Shown one piece after another: positions 7,475-13,748 of a stretch of 13,748 bases of DNA. The first letter of the stretch is position 1. Each line of letters opens with the position of its first letter. The stretch spans positions 1 to 13,748 of the forward strand of contig CALGUT010000260.1 in the NCBI GenBank assembly GCA_937920335.1. The letters are read 5' to 3'. This DNA comes from an uncultured Opitutales bacterium (GTDB lineage: Bacteria; Verrucomicrobiota; Verrucomicrobiia; Opitutales; UBA2995). Position numbers and translations under genes: made by a program. The notes beneath the pieces are model-generated. The model was given only the letters and a program-made list of their open reading frames with translations. It did no database searches and was not told the DNA's origin.

Positions 7475-8728
7475 TTAGCGCTTCATTTCCAGCAGCAGGA
7501 GCGGTCCAGGCCAGTTGATTTCAAGAGCATGACCGGTGTAATCGGAGTACATGTAGAGACTGTTTTCTCCGGGGGTCAGGCTGGAAATGGGGATCTTTAA
7601 ACGATCGAAGCTGTAGTCGTGATGTACCCCAAAGTCTTCAGCTATACTGGTCTTGTTCATAAGCAGTTTGCTTACCGAATCTTTGCTATCGGTATCTGCT
7701 GACCATGATGAAACGATAAGGCGGGCGGACTTAACCTGGCTGAGGTCATCAGGCAGCAGAAATTTGCAGGATCTCAGACGATCGTTTCTTACTCCAAACT
7801 TTTCGGGAACGTCGTACGGACGGTACGCTTTCACAACCCGATTTCGCTCTTGGGGAAGGTTCACAGTGATTGGTTCCGTTTGATAGGATATTCCGCTTTC
7901 ATCGGTGATGATCGCTCGCACACGAACTGGACCCTCCTGTTCTGGGATCCACTTGGTGTCCCACTTCACGGTCCATGGTTTCTTAGTTCGGGTTCCTATG
8001 TGTTTATGAAGTGTTCCATTACGGCTCTGATACTGCCACTCTTTCCAGATGCCGTCTCCATCCCAATCAAAGTCGTAGTATTCTCCAATGAAATCGACTC
8101 GGGCGATGCTGTTGTCGGTTGGTTGAATATCGGCTTCGATGCGTAACGATCCGCGGCTATTTGACGGTGCACTAACCGTTCCTGAAGGATGATTCAAATC
8201 ATTGGAGTAGTAGACTCGCACTGTGAATCCGTAAATCCAATACATGCCCCAACCGAAGTCATAGCAAATCTGAGGACCCGCGGAAAAACGAAATATATTT
8301 TCCCCGTCGTTGAATGCTTCGATGGGGATTTCAATGGCATTATTTCCCAGTAGAGTACGGTAGTAGCATTCAGGATCGTCCGGGGTTCCTTCGGGCTGTG
8401 GCAATTCAAACCAAACGGTTTCATTAATCTGAACCCGCTGATCACTGGTTCCTATATGTCCGCCCCAATATTCAAAAATCATTTCGGTCCGAACTGCGTT
8501 TTTCAGGTCGATATCGAGATGTTTTGCAACTTGTAGCGGTTTATTGTAGAAACTGTCTCCTTCTTCAAATTCCCACTCCGCGTTCGGATCCAGCTCAGAA
8601 AAATGTCCACCGACCGGTATAAAGTGGAAATCCCGAAATACCTCTTGTCCAGATAGGATAGGTGCACACAGCGCGAGTGTAATATACAGGCAGTTCCAGA
8701 AAAAAATGGTGTCTACAAAGGTTTTCAA
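7475..8728 (-). CDS. Secreted multidomain beta-rich protein, function unknown
   Basis: A 417-residue protein starting at a TTG (8728-8726). No ATG or stop occurs in-frame within at least 80 nt upstream, and the hydrophobic signal sequence (about 7-25) starts right after the TTG. I do not recognise the family. Three regions can be seen: an N-terminal domain (about 30-175) rich in aromatic and acidic residues, with Cys in DPECYY and ICYDFGWGMYWIYG; a middle Ig-like domain (about 190-295), with DFDWDGDG (residues 221-228) resembling a calcium-binding acidic loop; and a C-terminal domain (about 300-417) that looks like a second jelly roll, closing with NSLYMYSDY and ending in LLLLEMKR. No catalytic motif is evident. 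The layout suggests a surface glycan-binding or cell-surface structural protein. The secreted LamG-like gene lies upstream on the same strand, 188 nt away. Confidence 0.75.
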   Translation of the reverse strand: MKTFVDTIFFWNCLYITLALCAPILSGQEVFRDFHFIPVGGHFSELDPNAEWEFEEGDSFYNKPLQVAKHLDIDLKNAVRTEMIFEYWGGHIGTSDQRVQINETVWFELPQPEGTPDDPECYYRTLLGNNAIEIPIEAFNDGENIFRFSAGPQICYDFGWGMYWIYGFTVRVYYSNDLNHPSGTVSAPSNSRGSLRIEADIQPTDNSIARVDFIGEYYDFDWDGDGIWKEWQYQSRNGTLHKHIGTRTKKPWTVKWDTKWIPEQEGPVRVRAIITDESGISYQTEPITVNLPQERNRVVKAYRPYDVPEKFGVRNDRLRSCKFLLPDDLSQVKSARLIVSSWSADTDSKDSVSKLLMNKTSIAEDFGVHHDYSFDRLKIPISSLTPGENSLYMYSDYTGHALEINWPGPLLLLEMKR

Positions 8729-8853
8729 GGTAACAGAAAGAGAGGCGTATTTATGACTACTTTTTGTACTTTGAAAAGTGTAGTTCGCAGATTTTATAGA
8801 TTTTTGCGGATTCGTGGGTAAGGATTACTTCTGTTGGGGTACTTAAAGTGGAT

Positions 8854-8869
8854 TGCAGCATCTGCTGCA
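8854..8869. repeat. Short perfect inverted repeat between two secreted-protein genes
   Basis: TGCAGCA (8854-8860) and TGCTGCA (8863-8869) form a 7-bp inverted repeat with a 2-nt centre. It lies in the 188-nt gap between the secreted genes ending at 8917 and starting at 8728 on the minus strand. It lacks a T-run on either side, so it is more likely an operator-like palindrome or a weak hairpin than an intrinsic terminator. Nothing else recognisable is in this gap. Confidence 0.3.
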
Positions 8870-8916
8870 GGAGAATCGGAGACTGCCATGTTCTTGTTAT
8901 AAATCAATTGGGCGGC

Positions 8917-9624
8917 TTATTGCTCGATCGGTTCGTAGACCGCAAGGTTGTCGAAATCGATGGTTGTTTCGTTAACAGTCATTCCAAACTTTGTTTTTGT
9001 AGGATGGGCGAATCCTGGTGAGCGTAGACTGGCGACGAGTTTCTGGTCGATATAGGCTTCCATTAGGTCATTTTGAATACGGACTCTAAGGCGGTACCAT
9101 TGATCCTGTTTAAGGTGTATGGTTGCTGACTTGGACGTACGTTTCAATAGGGCGTCCAGCGCCTGTTGCTGCGTTTCTGAAAGGTTCTCGGTTTGACGCA
9201 AGGCTCGCACTTCAAGATTCATGCCCCCTGTTTTGTCGTCAGAGATCTTCAGACTATTCGGAGAAATCGAAACCCTACAAATATGACCGGCGTGAACCGT
9301 TTTTTCATTTTTGTCATCGATGACAAAGTTGAACCTCGAGCCTCCGCTGAACCGAAAATCCACTTCGATATCGATATCTGCGAACAGGAGTTCTTTGCGA
9401 ATGACTGCTCCGTGGCCAGGATTCGTTTGTTTTCCAATAAGTGCTCCGTCACGGATTGTCCAGGCATCTGAACCCGCCAAGGCGGTGTTGTAGTGGCCCC
9501 CAATTTCTGAGCGATCCTCGAAATGGTCGGAGAATACGAGAGTCCTATGATGATTCGCATGGTGGGTGCCCACCGATAAAATTACTAGAAAAAGAGCTAG
9601 GGTATAAACACGGAGAGCGATCAT
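8917..9624 (-). CDS. Secreted LamG/DUF1080-like jelly-roll protein
   Basis: A 235-residue protein with a signal peptide (hydrophobic about 5-19, cleavage near THHA). It shows the strand pattern of concanavalin-like domains: LVFSDHFED (29-37), AWTIRDGALIGKQ (54-66), DIDIEVDFRFSGG (83-95), QWYRLRVRIQNDLMEAYIDQ (175-194) and a final DFDNLAVYEP (223-232). These correspond to the opening, WxVxDG, and terminal FDN segments of DUF1080-type domains, though similarity to the DUF1080 protein at 6630-7421 is distant. A polar, Gln-rich insertion of about 25 residues (145-170) lies within the fold. The role is probably binding or cleavage of carbohydrate outside the cytoplasm; no catalytic residues can be assigned. 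The ATG at 9624 has no Shine-Dalgarno. It may share a transcript with the secreted gene downstream. Confidence 0.7.
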   Translation of the reverse strand: MIALRVYTLALFLVILSVGTHHANHHRTLVFSDHFEDRSEIGGHYNTALAGSDAWTIRDGALIGKQTNPGHGAVIRKELLFADIDIEVDFRFSGGSRFNFVIDDKNEKTVHAGHICRVSISPNSLKISDDKTGGMNLEVRALRQTENLSETQQQALDALLKRTSKSATIHLKQDQWYRLRVRIQNDLMEAYIDQKLVASLRSPGFAHPTKTKFGMTVNETTIDFDNLAVYEPIEQ

Positions 9625-9669
9625 TTTGGAAATACGTAACGATGGGTGTGTCAGAAGTTTTCTGGTCCT

Positions 9670-9826
9670 TTAGTGGATAAGGCCTACCGGTCCGTTCACC
9701 TCTTTAATTACGTCTATCCTCACCGTGCGGTAGTTTTTCGAAGGGATCAAGAAAACCATTTTCGTCGTAGGGGGAGTCCCTTCGCTCGGGCGCTTCTGAT
9801 CGCTCCAGAAATCTGCAGTGATACAT
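9670..9826 (-). pseudogene. Decayed C-terminal gene tail, copy 1
   Basis: Reading the minus strand from 9826 gives RFLERSEAPERRDSPYDEN (in part) then NGFLDPFEK, after which an extra A in an A-run shifts the frame. The next frame continues NYRTVRIDVIKEVNG and ends at TAA (9672-9670). The same tail, with DSP, ENGFLDPFE, NYRTV and DVIK in the same order, occurs at 12704-12840. The two DNA segments 9695-9790 and 12741-12835 align with about three quarters identity and a single 1-nt gap. No intact upstream body of the gene is visible between here and prpE, so this is a truncated, frameshifted remnant. The parent family is not recognised. Confidence 0.6.
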
Positions 9827-9930
9827 GTCAGCTTATGAGGACGGTTATCATTATAGCTTCCCTGCTGTCCGTATAAATTATTCTACTATCTGAGCAACGA
9901 GTATCCCGTTAAGGCCTATGCTAACAGGTC

Positions 9931-11829
9931 TTAGGTCGTGGCACAAATATGATGCGCTTCCATATTCTTAGTAATTTCATCCAAGGTTGCAGGATCGTCG
10001 ATAGTGGCCGGTATTGTGTAGGGCTGGTGGCCAGCAATCTTGCGCATGGTAGCGCGTAAGATTTTTCCAGAACGGGTTTTGGGCAATCGTTTGGTTACGA
10101 CAACACGTCGAAAATAAGCGAAGGCGCCGATTTTCTCGCGAACCTCTTTGATTAATTCTTTTTCAAGAACCTCTTCTGAGATCTCTGCTCCGTCCTTCAG
10201 CACTGCAAATCCAATGGGAACGTCCCCTCGTAAGGTATCCTTTACGGCTATGACCGCGCATTCGGCGATCGCGGGATGATTGCCGACGACTTCTTCCATC
10301 TCACCCGTGGATAGGCGATGCCCTGCGACGTTGATTACGTCGTCGATCCGTCCCATGATAAAGACGTAACCGTCTTCGTCGATGTATCCGCTATCCCCTG
10401 TCAGGTAATAACCCGGATGATGACTCAGATAAGACTCGATATAACGGTCCGAAGCATTCCATAAGGTTGTCAGACAGCCTGGAGGCAGTGGCAGCTTGAT
10501 GACAATGCGTCCTTCCTCGCCAGGCTTCAGTTGCTTTTCATCGAAATCAATCACTTGGACATCGTACCCCGGTACCGGCACGGTCGCAGATCCTGGTTTG
10601 ACTGGTTGGGATTCGATACCCGCCATGTTGGCTACGATGGCCCAGCCAGTTTCTGTTTGCCACCAGTGATCCAGCACGGACACTTGCACGGTGGATGCTA
10701 ACCAATCGTAGGTGGCAGGATCCAGTCGTTCCCCGGCCAAGTATAAGCGCTCCAAATGAGATATATCGTATTGGGCCAGGGCGGTCGCTTGCGGATCTTG
10801 CTTCCGAATCGCACGAAACGCGGTCGGTGCGGTAAACATGACTACTACCTTGTGTTCGGAAATCACTCGCCAGAATGCTCCGGGGTCTGGAGTGCCTACT
10901 GGTTTCCCTTCAAAGATCACCGTGGTACATCCGGTAATGAGAGGCGCATAGACGATGTAGGAATGACCCACCACCCAACCGACGTCTGAGGCAGCCCAGA
11001 ATACTTCACCGGGTTCGATGTCATAAATAGCCTCCATGCTATAGCGAAGGGCTACCGCATGACCTCCGTTGTCCCGGACAACACCCTTGGGTTTTCCAGT
11101 TGTGCCAGAGGTGTAGAGAATGTACAAGGGATCGGTGGCATCTACGGGTGTGCATTCAGCCTCGTGTCCTAGATTGGATAAGGATACCCAATCGATATCG
11201 CGTTCCACAATCAACGTCGCCGCGGCCTCTGGGCGCTGCAAGATGACGCAGTGTTCAGGGGTGTAAGTTGCTAATTCGATAGCGGAATCGAGAATCGGTT
11301 TGTAAGGAATCACTCGGGAGCCCTCGATACCACAGCTCGCCGCAACGATTACCTTCGGTGTACAGTCGTCAATGCGCACGGCCAGCTCGCGGGCGGCAAA
11401 TCCGCCAAAAACAACTGAATGGATAGCCCCCAAGCGCGCGCAAGCCAGCATCGTAACCACGGCCTCTGGCATGTTGGGCATATAAACAACGACCCGGTCA
11501 CCCTTGTTGACGCCAAGGCTTTGTAGTCCACCCGCAAACTGCTTTACGGATTGTAACAGTTCTGCGTAGGTGATTTTCCGTTGGGTACCTGTAACGGGTG
11601 AATCATAAATGAGGGCCAACTGATCTCCGTGGCCATTTAGCACATGGTGATCCAGGCACAGGTAGGCTGTGTTCAACTTGCCACCTGAAAACCAGCGGTG
11701 AGTACCGTCTTTTTTTTCAGAAAGAACTGTGGCGGGTGGTTCAAACCAGGCAATTTTCTCAGCCTGTTTTGCCCAAAAGTCTTCGGGATCATTGATCGAG
11801 TGTGCGTGAATATCCTTATATGTCTTCAT
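9931..11829 (-). CDS. prpE: Propionyl-CoA synthetase (propionate--CoA ligase)
   Basis: A 632-residue acyl-CoA synthetase of the ANL superfamily, full length for PrpE (about 630). It shows the N-terminal acetyl-CoA synthetase cap (1-70), GGFAARELAVRI (142-153), the P-loop YTSGTTGKPKG (239-249), and VRDNGGHAVALRYSM (251-265), which separates PrpE/ACSS3 from Acs. It also has FWAASDVGWVVGHSYI (277-292), DHWWQTETGW (387-396), TGDSGYIDEDGY (477-488), GRIDDVINVAGHRLST (493-508) and PKTRSGKILR (583-592) with the catalytic, acetylatable Lys589. It makes propionyl-CoA from propionate, ATP and CoA in the cytoplasm for the methylcitrate or methylmalonyl routes; no prpB, prpC or prpD neighbour is in the window. 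GGGAG at 11841-11837, 7 nt before the ATG, supports the start. Confidence 0.93.
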   Translation of the reverse strand: MKTYKDIHAHSINDPEDFWAKQAEKIAWFEPPATVLSEKKDGTHRWFSGGKLNTAYLCLDHHVLNGHGDQLALIYDSPVTGTQRKITYAELLQSVKQFAGGLQSLGVNKGDRVVVYMPNMPEAVVTMLACARLGAIHSVVFGGFAARELAVRIDDCTPKVIVAASCGIEGSRVIPYKPILDSAIELATYTPEHCVILQRPEAAATLIVERDIDWVSLSNLGHEAECTPVDATDPLYILYTSGTTGKPKGVVRDNGGHAVALRYSMEAIYDIEPGEVFWAASDVGWVVGHSYIVYAPLITGCTTVIFEGKPVGTPDPGAFWRVISEHKVVVMFTAPTAFRAIRKQDPQATALAQYDISHLERLYLAGERLDPATYDWLASTVQVSVLDHWWQTETGWAIVANMAGIESQPVKPGSATVPVPGYDVQVIDFDEKQLKPGEEGRIVIKLPLPPGCLTTLWNASDRYIESYLSHHPGYYLTGDSGYIDEDGYVFIMGRIDDVINVAGHRLSTGEMEEVVGNHPAIAECAVIAVKDTLRGDVPIGFAVLKDGAEISEEVLEKELIKEVREKIGAFAYFRRVVVTKRLPKTRSGKILRATMRKIAGHQPYTIPATIDDPATLDEITKNMEAHHICATT

Positions 11830-11928
11830 CTTAATTCTCCCTACGTGTTTAAGGGTACATCTTTTACTACTTGAAATTCAAACCCCCTAAAATGGGAGTA
11901 GTAGCCAATGGCACTCGCGGGTACAGTA

Positions 11929-11956
11929 AGTCTATTTTTCTCCTCAAGAAAGTCAA
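11929..11956 (-). promoter_or_regulatory. Candidate sigma-70-type promoter for prpE
   Basis: On the minus strand TTGACT (11956-11951) and TAGACT (11934-11929) are separated by 16 nt, a 5/6 match to the -35 and 4/6 to the -10 consensus. The start of transcription would lie near 11922, leaving a leader of about 90 nt that includes the perfect palindrome TTGAAATTCAA at 11871-11881 and the ribosome site at 11841-11837. The divergent region up to 12077 is AT-rich and also has the inverted repeat CTAAT/ATTAG (11992-11996, 12004-12008). This is inferred from pattern only. Confidence 0.3.
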
Positions 11957-12188
11957 GATGCCTGGATGTGATCTAGATCGTTCGTATTCATCTAATAATT
12001 ACGATTAGTAAGCGTCATAAGTGATAAAAGATAACCGATGAGTTGTCATCTTAGATTTTCCTATCAATAACTACAGGATGTCGGTTCTAAACGGTAATTT
12101 ATGGGGGATCTCGCGGGTTTGTTTCCCCTGGCATCGTGAAGGCCTATCCTCGTCGGAGGGGCTACGTTCATTCCGTAACCTGAAATTT

Positions 12189-12593
12189 ATGGCAAAGATC
12201 AAAATTCTCTTTCGTATTCTCCTCGGGGCATTTCTTCTTTTGGCTGGGATTGCCCATCTGGTTTCTCCGACTGAATTCCTCGCCCAAGTTCCAGACTGGG
12301 TGCCAATGGATCGCTATCTTATCGTCATTTTGTCCGGGGTTGTTGAAATGATCCTCGGTGTGGCGTTAATAACGCTTTCAAAGCACCGTGTAATGGTGGG
12401 CTGGGTAGTCGCGGCGTTCTTTGTCGCTATTTTCCCCGGCAATATCTCACAATACATAAACCAAGTCGACGCTTTCGGTCTCGATTCAGACAGGGCACGA
12501 CTCTTTCGATTGTTTTTTCAGCCGGTGTTTATCGGGTGGGCACTGTGGGCAACGGGTGCTTGGACAACCTGTCGGCAAAAGCAGGGTGATTAG
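12189..12593 (+). CDS. DoxX-like small integral membrane protein
   Basis: A 134-residue protein if started at the ATG at 12189. The frame is open back to 12078, but the extra 37 residues are polar, unlike the family, and would place charges before the first span. It has the DoxX/DoxD_3-like pattern: FRILLGAFLLLAGIAHLVSP (residues 8-27), DWVPMDRYLIVILSGVVEMI (about 36-55), GVALITLSKHRVMVGWVVAA (about 57-76), FPGNISQYINQVDA (about 82-95) and RLFFQPVFIGWALWATGAW (about 107-125), which together form four membrane spans. Members are linked to quinone or redox processes in some species, but most are uncharacterised. It stands alone, divergent from prpE, with no clear Shine-Dalgarno. Family call is good; function is unknown. 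Confidence 0.75.
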   Translation: MAKIKILFRILLGAFLLLAGIAHLVSPTEFLAQVPDWVPMDRYLIVILSGVVEMILGVALITLSKHRVMVGWVVAAFFVAIFPGNISQYINQVDAFGLDSDRARLFRLFFQPVFIGWALWATGAWTTCRQKQGD

Positions 12594-12703
12594 GTGAAGT
12601 TCCAATCATCTCGGTAATTATGAGGAACTCGACGAGGTGTGGAGTTGGGTAATCGAATTCCTCGCGCAGTAAAGTCTCAGTGTTTCGGGCTTTCCTTGCG
12701 GTT

Positions 12704-13025
12704 CTAACGAGATGTTTCGTGTATTCCGACGGCCCGAGCATTCACACCCTTAATGACATCCGTCCAGACAGTGCGATAGTTTTCAAAGGGATCGAGAAAG
12801 CCGTTTTCGTTCCGGGGTGAGTCACCTCGCTCGGCAGCGTCCCTTGAGATGCTCTATCCAACGTTGTTTTCCAGCGGAGGAATCACCCAGATTCAGAATC
12901 GCATTCACCCAGGGATAGGTCATCACGTAGTTATCCTGGTCCTTCTGATCAGCGCGGCTCATGATCCAGATGGGAACGTCGGTATAAAGATAACCCAGAA
13001 GGTTGTGGCTGTCCTTGTGCTCCAA
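12704..13025 (-). pseudogene. Frameshifted glycoside hydrolase fragment fused to gene tail, copy 2
   Basis: Reading the minus strand from 13025, a frame gives HKDSHNLLGYLYTDVPIW, then YPWVNAILNL and GKQRWIEHLKG, before TGA at 12824-12822. The LLGYxxTDxPxW and PW...L...GK..W...L pattern is the middle of agarase-like clan-A hydrolases. Near 12835 a shift to the next frame continues DAAERGDSP, NENGFLDPFENYRTVWTDVIK, ending at TAG (12706-12704). A stop lies directly upstream of the fragment, so both the N-terminal and the remaining C-terminal hydrolase parts are missing. The tail matches the decayed copy at 9670-9826. It lies just downstream of the hydrolase at 13162-13748, suggesting decay after tandem duplication or recombination between hydrolase and tail-bearing genes. 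Confidence 0.6.
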
Positions 13026-13161
13026 TCAAATACTCTGAATTATCAGATAGCATCGATTTGTTCGATGTGAACAAAACCGGTGGATTTGGCGTGGAGAGAT
13101 TGAAAGCTGAGTATACCTACGAGGAAGCGCAGTGTCAGGGATCAAGTAAAGGTAGGTAATG

Positions 13162-13748
13162 TCATCCGGCTATCTTGTTGACCCAGCGTTTCATATCACG
13201 GTTTGCTGCGCGAATAAGATCATTGTTGGGTGTATCCGGTTCTTCCTGCTCACCAAGCAGGCCACGGGTTCGCTGACGGTTTCTTAGAAATGCACCGCAG
13301 AGATGTGCACCAACTGCGCCTGGGTTTTTCTTTAGGCCCTCAAGCATTTCGGCATACCACGCACCGCTGTTTTCTTTATAGGCATGATTCGGATAACGCC
13401 CGGAGTGATCGTCGATTTCGGCACCTTGCGCACCGTCTGCCCATAGAACGGGGCGCCCGGTTTTCTTGTGCCACTCAGCAAGGTGCGCCACGGGATCCTT
13501 GAAATCTTGAAAGCAGAGTACGTCTACCAACCCGTCCGATGCATTCACTACTTCGTCGGGTAGGGGGGCGTTGGCTTCATAGCGATCACCCATAATCAGA
13601 TGGTTGGGGTCGTAACGACGGACGGCGTCGTGGGTGATTTGGTAGTATTGGCGCGCGAGATCGTAAAGTTCTTTGCGCCCCGTGGCTGTTTTAAGTTTGT
13701 CCGGATCGAACATCGGTCCTCGCCACTTATTATGGGGCCGCGTCCAGG
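13162..13748 (-). CDS. Agarase-like glycoside hydrolase, C-terminal part (runs off the right edge)
   Basis: The frame is open from the right edge to TGA at 13164-13162, giving about 194 residues; the ATG at 13713 is internal, because codons reading TRPHNKWRGP precede it in-frame without a stop. ELYDLARQYYQITHDAVRRY is followed by DPNHLIMGDRYEANAPLP, LVDVLCFQDFKDP, GRPVLWADGAQ, a helix ending in YAEMLEGLKKNPG, HLCGAFLRNRQRTRGL and a closing NRDMKRWV. This order of beta-strands and the GDRYE segment match the second half of (beta/alpha)8 barrels in clan GH-A, as in agarase-like hydrolases of marine bacteria. The strand after GRPVLWAD, where clan-A enzymes usually carry the nucleophile Glu, has Asp-Gly instead; catalytic status is therefore uncertain. 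The N-terminal half, including any signal peptide, is outside the window. Confidence 0.65.
   Translation of the reverse strand, partial: WTRPHNKWRGPMFDPDKLKTATGRKELYDLARQYYQITHDAVRRYDPNHLIMGDRYEANAPLPDEVVNASDGLVDVLCFQDFKDPVAHLAEWHKKTGRPVLWADGAQGAEIDDHSGRYPNHAYKENSGAWYAEMLEGLKKNPGAVGAHLCGAFLRNRQRTRGLLGEQEEPDTPNNDLIRAANRDMKRWVNKIAG

Noticed and set aside
9911..9934. Inverted repeat at the end of prpE as a terminator
   Set aside because: On the transcribed (minus) strand the stem carries an A-C mismatch and is not followed by a T-run, so it does not qualify as an intrinsic terminator.
12078..12188. Upstream ATG extending the DoxX-like protein by 37 residues
   Set aside because: The extension is polar and unlike family members, which begin just before the first membrane span; the 12189 ATG fits better.
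12529..12741. A 70-codon minus-strand frame overlapping the DoxX-like gene end
   Set aside because: It overlaps the gene tail remnant and the DoxX-like gene in other frames and shows no recognisable domain.
1..13748. CRISPR arrays, tRNA/rRNA genes, insertion sequences, integrase or attachment sites
   Set aside because: No regularly spaced repeats, conserved RNA gene segments or transposase motifs were seen on either strand.

Overview
The window reads as a chromosomal stretch of a free-living, probably marine, heterotrophic bacterium. The exported DUF1080/LamG-like proteins, the agarase-like glycoside hydrolase, large uncharacterised secreted beta-rich proteins and weak Shine-Dalgarno usage all recall the PVC group (Verrucomicrobiota such as Opitutales, or Planctomycetota). 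That placement is inference from gene content, not from a marker gene. No rRNA, tRNA, CRISPR array, integrase or insertion sequence was seen.

Layout. (1) 1-2290, minus strand: a compact three-gene operon of a DPM/DPG-type polyprenyl-phosphate glycosyltransferase, a SAM methyltransferase and a GT-C-like multispanning glycosyltransferase that runs off the left edge. It looks like a surface glycan or glycolipid module. (2) 2291-2467: a divergent control region with a sigma-54-like -24/-12 element that coincides with a perfect 6-bp palindrome. (3) 2468-5552, plus: an adenine deaminase-family amidohydrolase carrying an export signal, overlapping by 29 nt a HupE/UreJ-like membrane protein. (4) 5811-7421, plus: a DUF374 lysophospholipid acyltransferase-like protein, a possible short TTG-initiated ORF with a strong ribosome site, and an exported DUF1080 protein. 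(5) 7475-9624, minus: an unrecognised secreted multidomain protein and a secreted LamG/DUF1080-like protein. (6) 9670-9826, minus: a decayed gene tail. (7) 9931-11829, minus: a full-length propionyl-CoA synthetase (prpE). (8) 12189-12593, plus: a small DoxX-like membrane protein. (9) 12704-13748, minus: the C-terminal part of an agarase-like glycoside hydrolase, followed by a frameshifted pseudogene joining a related hydrolase segment to the same gene tail that is decayed at 9670-9826.

How it fits together. The right two thirds looks like polysaccharide or sugar scavenging: exported carbohydrate-binding or -cleaving proteins, a hydrolase, and PrpE, which could assimilate propionate from deoxy-sugar or amino-acid breakdown. 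Gene decay is concentrated around the hydrolase family on the right. The left third is envelope glycan synthesis plus an exported purine-deaminase-like enzyme. No single novel multigene defence or biosynthetic system is evident. The most unusual items are the exported adenine-deaminase/HupE overlapping pair with its palindromic sigma-54-like site, and the paired decayed gene tails.
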